This document shows positions 33,846 to 42,479 of a stretch of 62,130 nucleotides of DNA, in pieces (position 1 is the first letter of the stretch; each line of letters starts with the position of its first letter). Under the pieces are notes generated by a model. That model was not told the origin of the DNA. It was given only the letters and a program-made list of their open reading frames with translations, and searched no databases. The stretch comes from JAVVEG01 sp032251455 (GTDB lineage: Bacteria > Pseudomonadota > Gammaproteobacteria > Pseudomonadales > Pseudohongiellaceae), in the NCBI GenBank assembly GCA_032251455.1, contig JAVVEG010000018.1, positions 1 to 62,130 on the forward strand. The letters are read 5' to 3'. The position numbers were made by a program, and so were the translations under genes.

Positions 33846-35056
33846 TACTGAATCTCGCCAATTTCTGTCTGGTAAATCTGTACCAGAATGTCACGCCATT
33901 GCTGGTATTGCTCTTCCACCGTACCATTGAGCATGATGGTGCGGTCATCAAGATCAATCACTTTCGGGGCAATTTCCGTTTCCAGGGATTCGCCCAATTC
34001 GCGCAAGGCCTCGATGTGGATTTTCGCTTCTGCTGTGCGGTCAAAGCCACTCTTGACCAGATAGGCGCCAGCCCCTACTCCCACCAGACTGCCGGCCTGA
34101 GCCGCCGAATTATTGCTGGTTGCCATGGCAATACCCCCGACTATTGCTGCGGCGCCGGTAAGGAAGCGGCGGCGAGCGGAACGCTCAAGCTCTGCCAGGG
34201 CCAGGGTTTCATGGTAGCTTTGTTCGCGCCAGGAGTCATAGGGCACACGCATTTGCATGGCAAAGGTCTGGTAGTAATCCTGTACCGTATCGACAAAAAG
34301 ATTATCGCGCTGGCGAATATCCCGCATTCTTGCCATATAGGGATCATTGTCTGCCGGCAACCGCACTACCTGGGTAATGCCTTGTCTGTTGGTGCTCAGG
34401 TACTGACCGAAGATGTCGGGCGCAAAGCTGCGGGCAAACTGCAATTCGGTGACCTTGCGGATATTGTTGATGCTCGCGGCATCCAGGTTCTGATTGCGCC
34501 AGGCCAGCAGATCATTGGCAATAGTGTTGTAAATCGCCTGAAAAGGATCATTGGCCTGTCTTTGCACCAGATCATAACTGAACTGACTGACCTTCTCCTC
34601 ATACTCCTTTTCGTACCACACCCTGCCGGTAGAATCGCTGGCTGTTACCTTGAGGATCATGCTCTCCCCATTGGAAAGCAATATCTGCCCGCTCAGCAGA
34701 ATGTCAAACGCGGTAATGTCATTGGGCATGACCCGAACCACGCCCCAGTTGCCGGTGCCCTGCAAGGTCTCGGCAAGCTGGTAGGGCACGAATCGGGACT
34801 CGGCTCGACGGATTTCAAAATTGGTCCGTTCAAGCTCATCTTCCTTGATCTCATCGAGGCCCGGATCAAACACCATGACGCCGATATCAAGCAGCTGGTT
34901 TTCATCGGCCGGAGCCATGTTCTGAACCGCTGGTACAAACTCGGTACTGCGCACCGATGTGGTGGCGCAGGCAGCAAGTACCAAGGCCAAAAGGGGCAGC
35001 AGCATCAGTCTGCCGATGCTGCCCTGTCTAATCTCAGCTGTTGTCTGTAGATACAT
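33845..35056 (-). CDS. Large lipoprotein of unknown function
   Basis: 403 residues with lipobox LVLAACA after a hydrophobic segment, followed by a domain with ENQLLDIGVMVFDPG near its start, an internal hydrophobic Gly/Ala-rich segment (TGAAAIVGGIAMATS, then AGSLVGVGAGAYLV) near residue 310, and a helical C-terminus. The internal segment could be membrane-associating. I do not recognise the family. A good ribosome site (AGGTGG, six bases) supports the ATG at 35056. It lies between the Ser-rich lipoprotein and the TPR/PEGA protein and is likely an outer-membrane-bound periplasmic part of the system. Confidence 0.65.
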   Translation of the reverse strand: MYLQTTAEIRQGSIGRLMLLPLLALVLAACATTSVRSTEFVPAVQNMAPADENQLLDIGVMVFDPGLDEIKEDELERTNFEIRRAESRFVPYQLAETLQGTGNWGVVRVMPNDITAFDILLSGQILLSNGESMILKVTASDSTGRVWYEKEYEEKVSQFSYDLVQRQANDPFQAIYNTIANDLLAWRNQNLDAASINNIRKVTELQFARSFAPDIFGQYLSTNRQGITQVVRLPADNDPYMARMRDIRQRDNLFVDTVQDYYQTFAMQMRVPYDSWREQSYHETLALAELERSARRRFLTGAAAIVGGIAMATSNNSAAQAGSLVGVGAGAYLVKSGFDRTAEAKIHIEALRELGESLETEIAPKVIDLDDRTIMLNGTVEEQYQQWRDILVQIYQTEIGEIQ

Positions 35057-35081
35057 GGGAAACCACCTGTTGCGATTCTTG

Positions 35082-36317
35082 CTATTTACTCAGACCCGTA
35101 TATTTGCGGTATTCATCCCAGAGACGCTCCCGCAGCTCGGGATCAGGTTCCCGCATGGCCGCCTCTCTCAACTGACGGGCAACCACATCATCATCCCGGC
35201 CACTGGGAATGTCTTCCGGCGGTGGAAATACTTCACTCGGTTCAGCCCCGGTACCCATGACACCATTGCCCTCGCGGTAGACTCCGGCGACCTCACCTGC
35301 TGTGGTTTCAGCCTGCTCACCTCCACCGCCGCCGGGGGCTCCGGGTACGACAAAGATGGGTTGATCTCCACCTCTACCCGCCCCACCGGCACTGCCTCCA
35401 CCGGGACCGCCGACTGGCTGGATATCCGCATTTTCCCGCTGCGCCTGAGCCCGGGCGCGCTCGGCAAGCACAAAACCGTCAAAATCACCATAACTGTCGT
35501 TGAGCGCACCGTCCAGCACGGCCACCCTTTCACTCGTAGTCAATACCCCTCCGACAGCACCTGCCCTGGTCTGACTTCCACCTTGCGCCCCGCCGGCAAT
35601 TGTCCCACCGCCAGCCGAGGCTGCTGTAGCTGTTGCTCCACCAGCGCCCTGTCCCGCACCAGTCCCGGCAGTTTGATTACCGGCCGCCCCGGGAGTGGAA
35701 CCTGCTCCAGTTGTACCAGCACTGCCATTCTGACCAGAGAAGGTTCCCGGCAAGGTATCCAGGGTATAGTTTCCGCCTCGGCCAAATTCGCCACGGCCAG
35801 CCGCAGAACCAGGCCCTGGTTCCGCCGGGGAGCCATTGCGTTGATCGGTTCCGGTTGTACCGGAGCCGGATGTGCCTCCAGCCGTGCTTGCGGTACTGCC
35901 GGCTGCCTGGGCGGCAGTTTGTCCGGCTTGCCCGGCTTGTCCAGCATTCTGCGCTGTGCTTTGTTGTCCAGGGTTTTGCCCTTCGTTACCAGATGGGAGC
36001 CCGGGGCTGCCTGCTGAACTGCTTGCAGAGCTTGAGCTGGACGCAGACGAACTCGACGCGGATGAGGAAGCACTGGGCGAGGAAGATGCGCGCGAGGACG
36101 AGCTGCTCGGGCTGCTCGAAGAGGAGCTTGAACTCTGCGAGGAGCTCTGGGATGAGCTCTGCGAGGAACTCTGAGATGAGCTTTGTGATGAACTTGCCGA
36201 AGGCATTGACGGCATGCTCGCAGAAGATGACTGTGAATTGCTGCTACTCTGACAGGCTGCCAGCAACACCGTCGTGGCGCTGAACAGAATCAGGGTTTTC
36301 AGATTGGCTGTATTCAT
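35082..36317 (-). CDS. Serine-rich low-complexity lipoprotein
   Basis: About 411 residues: lipobox VLLAAC, then about 75 residues almost entirely Ser with Gln, Ala and Pro (QSSS repeated five times), then a Gly/Ala/Thr-rich disordered region, and a short ordered C-terminus of about 130 residues ending ELRERLWDEYRKYTGLSK. Poly-Ser linkers after the lipobox are known from marine Cellvibrionales surface proteins. The start at 36317 has GGGGAG six bases upstream, better than the upstream candidate at 36350. The repeat DNA (about 36060-36180) is a likely site of length variation. Probably a flexible tether from the outer membrane. Confidence 0.7.
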   Translation of the reverse strand: MNTANLKTLILFSATTVLLAACQSSSNSQSSSASMPSMPSASSSQSSSQSSSQSSSQSSSQSSSSSSSSPSSSSSRASSSPSASSSASSSSASSSSSASSSAGSPGLPSGNEGQNPGQQSTAQNAGQAGQAGQTAAQAAGSTASTAGGTSGSGTTGTDQRNGSPAEPGPGSAAGRGEFGRGGNYTLDTLPGTFSGQNGSAGTTGAGSTPGAAGNQTAGTGAGQGAGGATATAASAGGGTIAGGAQGGSQTRAGAVGGVLTTSERVAVLDGALNDSYGDFDGFVLAERARAQAQRENADIQPVGGPGGGSAGGAGRGGDQPIFVVPGAPGGGGGEQAETTAGEVAGVYREGNGVMGTGAEPSEVFPPPEDIPSGRDDDVVARQLREAAMREPDPELRERLWDEYRKYTGLSK

Positions 36318-36451
36318 GACGGACTCCCCATTGGCTCTTGCTGCATGCACCTGTTATCTGACCGGAATGGCCGTGACTTTATCGCAGGAAACACCTGCAA
36401 ACCAGGCGGCTGGCACTCTTTTTCCCGAACAGTATTCCGGGACAACTGTCT

Positions 36452-37966
36452 CTAATACCAGTACGGCACCCGCACTAGAATCTGTTCACGCGACACCTCT
36501 TCTCCATCCTTGAACTGCGGCCTGAACAGCAGATCACGTGTGCTGCGTATAACCTGATCAATAGCCTCTTGATGGTTTTCTGGCTTGGATGCTACCCCTC
36601 GCACCCCGGACGGGCGACCATACTGGTTGATGTTGAGCTGGATATCAACATATCCCTGGTCGAGCTCGCTTAATGTTGATGATACCCCTGAATCGGCAAG
36701 CTCCTCTCCCGGCGCCTGGTCGCCGGTAAAGGCTGGCAAGGGAACAATCTGTGCGAAGACCTCATGTGCCAGATCAACATCCTGGGCTGACAGCTGTTGC
36801 CATACTTCTTCATAGATCCGGAAAGCGTTTTGACGACGATTGAACAAAAGGTGCCAGTCTGCCAATTCCAGTCTGGCGTTGGCCAATCTCAGCATACCCG
36901 CCTCATCGTCATCCCCGGCCACCTGTTCATAGTAGTCTACTATCTGACGCAAGGCTTCCTCCCCCTCGTCAAATCCGCTGACCCGGGTGGCACGCCTGCC
37001 TGTTGCCTGAGTACCGGCAAAACCGACCCCGGCACTGCTCACGGCACGATCGATTTCCCCGCCGGAACCATACAGAGCCAACCTGAAGGCAGTTCCAGCC
37101 ATATTGCGCAGATAGTTTATGTAGCGGGGATCGTTCAGACCAAAATGCACATTGACCAACTGGGATGCTGCGAAATACAGACGGTATGCTTCCAGAAGCG
37201 GCAACAAAGGATGCGTCTCTGCCACCACTATGCCGCGATTGAATGTCATCACATTCCACATGGCCAGTGATTCGAGCGCCGGGATGATCCTGGGATCGGT
37301 TCGATCATAAGCACGCGTTTGAATGTAAAAGGCATGACGTTGCTGACGATCTGCTTCCTGCCACTGCTCAAGTTCAACATAGGTATCAACCAGCTCTTCC
37401 AATACGGGAACCTGTTCTGCGCTGTTGAGACCAAAGTTCACCCGGCTGATATGCGCCGCCCGCGTATAGGCCTCAACCGCCCCCTCTGGATTACCTGAAC
37501 TGCGCAACAACTGCCCCAGACGCATCAACTCCTCGCTCAACCCTGCAGCCCAGGTTCCTCCCTCCTGTTCAATTTCTTGTATCCGCTCTTCCTGCAACTG
37601 TATGGCCTCGGCATTCAGTTGCTTGACCTCATCCAGTTCTTCCAGCGTGAGTGCCGGTCTCATTTCACTGGTATGAGATTCTTCGCCTTGCAGCCTTGTA
37701 CCAGGAACCACTTCTCCAAATTCATTCAGCAGCTGAGGTCTGCCAATATAAACTGGCGGCCCAGGCTGATCATCAGCTGTCTCACTGGTCTGTTCGCCAG
37801 TGGTGATATCCTCTGCTGCAGTTTCTCCACTTTCCAGATCCTGTGCCCAGGCCATACCTGAATCCGGACCCGAACCCAACTGCAGCAACAGCACAACCAG
37901 GTACAAGATGGACTTTTGCCAGGCTGTGGTCACAGTGTTAGCTTTGCTGTCTGCTGAAAATGTCAC
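36452..37966 (-). CDS. Secreted TPR protein with TonB-C-like terminal domain
   Basis: 504 residues starting at GTG (37966; AGG eight bases upstream). N-terminal hydrophobic segment (SILYLVVLLLQLG) and a likely signal cleavage near AWAQ, a Glu-rich coiled-coil stretch, TPR-like helices (about 130-400), and a C-terminal domain of about 75 residues whose pattern (VDIQLNINQYGRPSGVRG, then DLLFRPQFKDGEEV) matches TonB C-terminal domains. There is no proline-rich spacer, so it is not a classical TonB. It appears to be the first gene of the operon. A 134-base gap separates it from the Ser-rich lipoprotein gene. Confidence 0.7.
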   Translation of the reverse strand: MTFSADSKANTVTTAWQKSILYLVVLLLQLGSGPDSGMAWAQDLESGETAAEDITTGEQTSETADDQPGPPVYIGRPQLLNEFGEVVPGTRLQGEESHTSEMRPALTLEELDEVKQLNAEAIQLQEERIQEIEQEGGTWAAGLSEELMRLGQLLRSSGNPEGAVEAYTRAAHISRVNFGLNSAEQVPVLEELVDTYVELEQWQEADRQQRHAFYIQTRAYDRTDPRIIPALESLAMWNVMTFNRGIVVAETHPLLPLLEAYRLYFAASQLVNVHFGLNDPRYINYLRNMAGTAFRLALYGSGGEIDRAVSSAGVGFAGTQATGRRATRVSGFDEGEEALRQIVDYYEQVAGDDDEAGMLRLANARLELADWHLLFNRRQNAFRIYEEVWQQLSAQDVDLAHEVFAQIVPLPAFTGDQAPGEELADSGVSSTLSELDQGYVDIQLNINQYGRPSGVRGVASKPENHQEAIDQVIRSTRDLLFRPQFKDGEEVSREQILVRVPYWY

Positions 37967-38215
37967 GATACAAACCTGATGCTGAAACCCTAAGAAATTT
38001 GACCGCTTCCTGTTTACCTCGTTACAGCTTGTCTTGAGCCTTGTCTGGACTGTCTGGATCGTTTCGACTAATGATTCAACAGGGCTCGCTTGTACAGCGA
38101 AATATCACTGACTGCTGCCAAGGCTGGGATTCCCCGTCCGTTAAATTTATAATGCCAGCCTGCGACTAGCAAGCCGTATTGCTGCTTTTCCGCAAAAGCC
38201 ATCCATAGGTCACCA

Positions 38216-39046
38216 ATGCCAGAATTGCCTGAAGTGGAAACCACCCGGCGCGGAATTGCGCCTCACCTGCTTGGCCAGACAATCCTTGCTGTTACCGTTC
38301 GCCAGAGATCACTGCGCTGGCCTGTGCCAACAGAGCTGAATCAGAATTTGCGCTCACGCAGCATCGACGCAATAGCGCGGCGAGGCAAGTACCTCCTGCT
38401 TTACATCAGCAGTGACGGCAACAATCACTCTGGCCTGCTGATCCATCTGGGCATGTCGGGCAGCCTGCGTATCGTAGCCAGCGGAACACCGGCTGCCAGG
38501 CATGACCATGTGGATTTTCTGCTCGGTTCCGGGCAAACCCTGCGCTACACAGACCCTCGACGCTTTGGTTGCATCCTCTGGTGTGATCAATCTCCTGCCG
38601 AACATCCGCTGTTGAGCCAACTTGGACCGGAACCCCTCACACCCTCTTTCAGCGCAGAGTACCTGCATCGACATTCGCGTGGACGCTCGACCGCAATCAA
38701 GTCATTTATCATGGACAGTCATGTCGTCGTGGGGGTAGGGAACATTTATGCCAATGAAGCCCTGTTCCTGTCCGGCATCCACCCTGCCCGGGCCGCCGGC
38801 AGGATTTCGGCTGCACGTTATGCCCGGTTGCACGGCAATATCCAGACCATTCTGGACTCTGCCATTGCTCAGGGCGGAACCACTCTCAGGGATTTTGTCG
38901 GAGGTGATGGCAAGCCGGGTTATTTCCGTCAGTCGCTGCTTGTTTACGGGCGCAAGGGACAGAGTTGCACCCGTTGCCTTGCAATCCTCAAGGAAATCCG
39001 CATCAATCAGCGCAGCACTGTCTTCTGTCCCACATGCCAGCGCTGA
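38216..39046 (+). CDS. mutM: Formamidopyrimidine-DNA glycosylase
   Basis: Base-excision repair enzyme that removes 8-oxoguanine and cuts the strand by beta/delta elimination. 276 residues: catalytic Pro2-Glu3 (MPELPEVETTRRG), the conserved Lys in RGKYLLLY, the H2TH region (GVGNIYANEALF) and a C-terminal four-Cys zinc finger (CTRCLAIL and FCPTCQR). A TATAAT at 38148-38153 is a possible -10. It is divergent from the envelope operon and convergent with coaD, the E. coli-like mutM-coaD neighbourhood. Confidence 0.97.
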   Translation: MPELPEVETTRRGIAPHLLGQTILAVTVRQRSLRWPVPTELNQNLRSRSIDAIARRGKYLLLYISSDGNNHSGLLIHLGMSGSLRIVASGTPAARHDHVDFLLGSGQTLRYTDPRRFGCILWCDQSPAEHPLLSQLGPEPLTPSFSAEYLHRHSRGRSTAIKSFIMDSHVVVGVGNIYANEALFLSGIHPARAAGRISAARYARLHGNIQTILDSAIAQGGTTLRDFVGGDGKPGYFRQSLLVYGRKGQSCTRCLAILKEIRINQRSTVFCPTCQR

Positions 39047-39076
39047 GTGTGGCTTTAGTGATTGGAGAGATCGGTA

Positions 39077-39568
39077 TCAAGGTTGATTACCGGCAAGGTA
39101 TGCGTTTTTGATGGCAGCGGCAACTGCGGGATGAACAAACTTGGAGATATCCCCGCCATAGGAAGCTATTTCTCTGACCAGGGTCGAGGAAATATAGGAA
39201 AGGTGTTCCGCAGGGGCCAGGAACACCGTTTCGATATCCGGTTCCAACACTCGATTCATGCCTACAAGCTGGAATTCGTATTCAAAATCGGCAACTGTGC
39301 GCAAGCCACGCAAAATGATGTTGGCTCCCCGCTGTTTGACGAACTCAGTCAACAAACTGTCAAAGGCACATACTTCGACATTGGGTAAATGCTGCAATAC
39401 CTGCCCGGCCAGCTCTACCCTGCGTGCCACGCTCAGTGAGGTGGATTTCTGTCGATTGCTGCCGACTGCCACCACGATATGATCAAACAGGCCAGCAGCC
39501 CTTTCCACCAGATCCGTGTGGCCGTTGGTAATCGGGTTGAATGTGCCGGGATAGACAGCTATTTTCAT
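39077..39568 (-). CDS. coaD: Phosphopantetheine adenylyltransferase
   Basis: Penultimate step of coenzyme A synthesis: transfers AMP from ATP to 4'-phosphopantetheine. 163 residues from the ATG at 39568 (the open frame runs 12 codons further, but homologues begin MKIAVYPGTFNP). Motifs: the nucleotidyltransferase TxGH region in PGTFNPITNGH and the ISSTLVREIA motif. Convergent with mutM, 30 bases apart. Confidence 0.97.
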   Translation of the reverse strand: MKIAVYPGTFNPITNGHTDLVERAAGLFDHIVVAVGSNRQKSTSLSVARRVELAGQVLQHLPNVEVCAFDSLLTEFVKQRGANIILRGLRTVADFEYEFQLVGMNRVLEPDIETVFLAPAEHLSYISSTLVREIASYGGDISKFVHPAVAAAIKNAYLAGNQP

Positions 39569-39652
39569 TATGCGCCGCTTGCTCCATTTCTTCTGACTAG
39601 GCACCTTTGTCAGGCAAAGGTGCGGGCAAGGCGCACTTTCGCAGGCATGGGT

Positions 39653-40687
39653 TCAGCTGTCAAGAAACCCGATAATCCGCTTCTCCAACCATTTGCTGTC
39701 CCTGTTCGAGCGAAAACCGACATGGCCGCCACCGGACCATAATTCAAGCTTGACCGGGTCGGGCAACAAACCCGGTGCGGGAACCAGTGTCGAGGGAATC
39801 AACGGGTCATTGGCACTGCTGAGCAACAATGTCGGCACAGTAATATCCGCGATGAACTGCCGGCAGCTGCAACGCTGGTAATAATCTTCCGCTCCGCTGA
39901 ATCCGTGCAGGGCAGCAGTAACCTGGTCATCAAACTCCCAGATGTTGCGCAGCCTGTCCAGCGGCCCCAGCGCATCAAGTTTGTTTACTTCCTCCCAGTT
40001 GCCCTGTCTTTCCAGGCTTTGCCGTTTGCGCCGGAAACTCTGTAGCAGCAAGGAGAGGAAATAACGACCATACAGACGACCACTTCCTGCCACCATCTCC
40101 TGTGCGCAGGCTGCCAGAGAAAAAGGCGTGGATACTGCCACTGCCTTTGCTACCCGGGGCGATGACGGTTTTTCACCCAGCCATTTCAAGACCAGATTCG
40201 CGCCCAGTGAATACCCGACAAAGCAGAACTGACGTTGCGGATAAGCCTTTTGCAAGGCCAACAATACCGCATCAAGATCCTCTGTCGCCCCGGAGTGATA
40301 CGCCCTGGCCAGCAGATTGGGCGTTCCGCTGCAACCACGCAGATTCATGGCTGCACTGCTGTATCCCCGGCGGCCAAGCTGTTGCTGCAAGGCCAGCACA
40401 TAATGCGACTCGGAACAGCCGCACAGGCCATGGACAATGACCACAATCGGCAACCAGTTCAGCAGCTGCGGGCTGGCGTTCTGTTCTGCGGGAGGCTCTG
40501 GGCGCAGACACCAGTCCAGATCGATAAAATCACCATCGGGCAAATCTACCCGTTGCCGACTGCGCCCACTGATGGCAGGGCTGGCAGCAAACTTCCGCCA
40601 CAGAGTCTGCGTATGTCCGTCAGGCAGCCACCAGGGAGCCTGGAAGCGTTGCGGCCTCGCCTGCTTATGTGCGCTGGTATAAGCCAT
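39653..40687 (-). CDS. Alpha/beta hydrolase of the YheT family
   Basis: A 344-residue predicted hydrolase. N-terminal PWWLPDGHTQTLW is diagnostic for the YheT/AbhD family; nucleophile elbow GYSLGANLVLKWLG, late acid in SANDPLIP and a C-terminal His in GGHVGF. The substrate is unknown; E. coli YheT is uncharacterised. It overlaps rsmD by 23 bases and so is probably co-transcribed with it. Confidence 0.9.
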   Translation of the reverse strand: MAYTSAHKQARPQRFQAPWWLPDGHTQTLWRKFAASPAISGRSRQRVDLPDGDFIDLDWCLRPEPPAEQNASPQLLNWLPIVVIVHGLCGCSESHYVLALQQQLGRRGYSSAAMNLRGCSGTPNLLARAYHSGATEDLDAVLLALQKAYPQRQFCFVGYSLGANLVLKWLGEKPSSPRVAKAVAVSTPFSLAACAQEMVAGSGRLYGRYFLSLLLQSFRRKRQSLERQGNWEEVNKLDALGPLDRLRNIWEFDDQVTAALHGFSGAEDYYQRCSCRQFIADITVPTLLLSSANDPLIPSTLVPAPGLLPDPVKLELWSGGGHVGFRSNRDSKWLEKRIIGFLDS

Positions 40688-41249
40688 AATGGACTGCTCC
40701 GGCTCGTTTGTTCTTGCACATCCGCCAATTCTTCGGCAAGTCCAGCGCCTCCAGGGGCTGGCCGCTTTCCAGATAGATGAACGCTCTGTCTTTCATGACT
40801 CCGCTTTGTTCCAGCAGCTGGCAGACCCGTGCATGCAGGTTTGCTGCAAAGGGCGGATCGATGAAAATTATGCCGTATTGATATTCACCGTCCGGCTTTA
40901 CTCTGCCTTCGAGACTTCCCAGCCAGGCCAGTGCATCCTGCTGCAGGACTTGTGCTGAGCCGGCATCGAGCAGGGACAGGTTGTTGCGAATGCCGGCTGC
41001 GGCATCGGCTGCAGCTTCCACGAAAGTGACGTGGCCTGCATGCCGGGACAAAGCCTCCAGACCACAGGCGCCACTACCGGCAAACAGGTCCAGACAACGC
41101 TCGCCCGCAACGACTGTCTGCAACCAGTTGAACAGGGTTTCGCGAATACGGTCTGCTGTCGGTCTCAACCCGGGGATATCTGGGAAGGTAAGGAGGCGGC
41201 TGCGCCATTGCCCGGCAATTATCCGCAATGTATTACCCTTTCGTTTCAT
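40665..41249 (-). CDS. rsmD: 16S rRNA (guanine(966)-N2)-methyltransferase
   Basis: Methylates G966 of 16S rRNA using S-adenosylmethionine. 194 residues, with the N-terminal RIIAGQWRSRLL, SAM-binding DLFAGSGACGLEALSR and catalytic IDPPF motifs. Divergent from ftsY, as in Pseudomonas and E. coli. The 216-base gap to ftsY probably holds both promoters. Confidence 0.95.
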   Translation of the reverse strand: MKRKGNTLRIIAGQWRSRLLTFPDIPGLRPTADRIRETLFNWLQTVVAGERCLDLFAGSGACGLEALSRHAGHVTFVEAAADAAAGIRNNLSLLDAGSAQVLQQDALAWLGSLEGRVKPDGEYQYGIIFIDPPFAANLHARVCQLLEQSGVMKDRAFIYLESGQPLEALDLPKNWRMCKNKRAGAVHYGLYQRT

Positions 41250-41385
41250 GCCTGACCCGAATTTTCCAGCCGTTTATCCAGCGCACAACTTACCCGTATC
41301 ACCCACTGCCTGGCAATCTGTTTTAAGCAGCCTTTTAACCCGCCTCTCAGGACCGACAATTGACACTGTAACCAGTCTGGTAAAC

Positions 41386-41394
41386 TGCTAGAAT
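41386..41394 (+). promoter_or_regulatory. Candidate extended -10 promoter for ftsY
   Basis: TGCTAGAAT is an extended -10 element (TGn plus TAGAAT), 72 bases before ftsY. A perfect -35 TTGACA lies at 41360-41365, but the spacing (23) is too long to pair with it. Either this extended -10 works alone, or TAAACT at 41381-41386 pairs with the TTGACA at a short spacing of 15. Confidence 0.35.
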
Positions 41395-41465
41395 TCCACG
41401 CAGGAATCACTACCTGCTTCACCCCGGAGAAATCCGATAACGCATCATTCGGCAGAACCCAACAC

Positions 41466-42479
41466 ATGCTAAATTTTCTTAAAAAACCCGGCCCATCTCC
41501 TGCAGCTGAATCAAGTGGTCAGGAAGACAGTCAGGGCTCTGGTTTCTTTGCCCGTCTCAGACAAAGCCTGAGTAAAACCCGCAACAACCTTGGCGAAGGG
41601 CTGAGCAGCCTGATTCTTGGCCAAAAGACCATCGATCAGGACTTGCTGGAAGATATTGAAACGCAATTGCTGTCCGCCGATGTAGGCATGGCTGCGACCA
41701 ATCACATCATTACTGCCCTGACCCAGAAACTGAAACGGCGGCAATTGGATGACCCCGAAAGCCTCATGGCCAACCTGAAAACGGAGCTCAGTGGACTTTT
41801 GGCGCCCTGCAGCAAACCCTTGTCAGTAAGCGGACACAAACCGTTCGTCATACTGATGGTGGGCGTCAACGGTGTTGGCAAAACCACTACCATCGGCAAA
41901 TTGGCAAAAAGACTCCAGGCCGAAGGTCACAAGGTGATGCTGGCAGCCGGTGACACCTTCCGGGCAGCCGCTGTCGAACAATTGCAGGTCTGGGGGGAGC
42001 GCAACCAGGTGCCGGTAATTGCCCAGGCCTCGGGCTCCGACAGTGCCTCGGTCATCTTCGATGCCTATCAGGCCGCCAAGGCAAGAGGCATCGATGTGCT
42101 GATTGCCGATACTGCCGGCCGTCTGCATAACAAGGACAAGCTGATGCAGGAGTTGCAGAAAATTGTCCGGGTATTGAAGAAACTGGATGAATCCCTGCCT
42201 CATGAAATCATGCTGGTGCTGGATGCCAGCACCGGCCAGAACGCCCTCAGCCAGGCCCGCAGTTTCCACACTGCCATTACTCTCACCGGACTTACCCTGA
42301 GCAAGCTGGACGGTTCTGCCAAGGGGGGTATGGTCTTTGCCATTGCCAAGGAGTTGCAGCTGCCGGTGCGCTTCATCGGCATAGGCGAGCAGGTGGATGA
42401 TCTGCGACCGTTCGACGCCGAGCAGTTTGTCGAAGCCCTGTTCGATCACGAATTTGCCCACGAACCCAAGCCACAATGA
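41466..42479 (+). CDS. ftsY: Signal recognition particle receptor FtsY
   Basis: SRP receptor GTPase that docks ribosome-nascent chains at the inner membrane. 337 residues: N domain (about 20-110), then the G domain with GVNGVGKTTTIGKLA, DTFRAAAVEQL, DTAGRLHNK and TKLDG-type (SKLDGSAKGG). The acidic A domain of E. coli FtsY is nearly absent here, as in many other bacteria. It starts the ftsY-ftsE-ftsX operon; its stop overlaps the ftsE start by four bases. Confidence 0.97.
   Translation: MLNFLKKPGPSPAAESSGQEDSQGSGFFARLRQSLSKTRNNLGEGLSSLILGQKTIDQDLLEDIETQLLSADVGMAATNHIITALTQKLKRRQLDDPESLMANLKTELSGLLAPCSKPLSVSGHKPFVILMVGVNGVGKTTTIGKLAKRLQAEGHKVMLAAGDTFRAAAVEQLQVWGERNQVPVIAQASGSDSASVIFDAYQAAKARGIDVLIADTAGRLHNKDKLMQELQKIVRVLKKLDESLPHEIMLVLDASTGQNALSQARSFHTAITLTGLTLSKLDGSAKGGMVFAIAKELQLPVRFIGIGEQVDDLRPFDAEQFVEALFDHEFAHEPKPQ

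Noticed and set aside
33767..35050. A 427-codon plus-strand frame antisense to the large lipoprotein
   Set aside because: Runs opposite to an operon with clear start and stop coupling and has no recognisable domain.
20174..37966. The ExbB-like and FLDV proteins as a Zorya-type defence system
   Set aside because: Zorya needs a ZorB with an OmpA-like domain and nuclease or helicase partners. None is present; the partners here are VWA, PEGA, SUMF1, TPR and lipoproteins.
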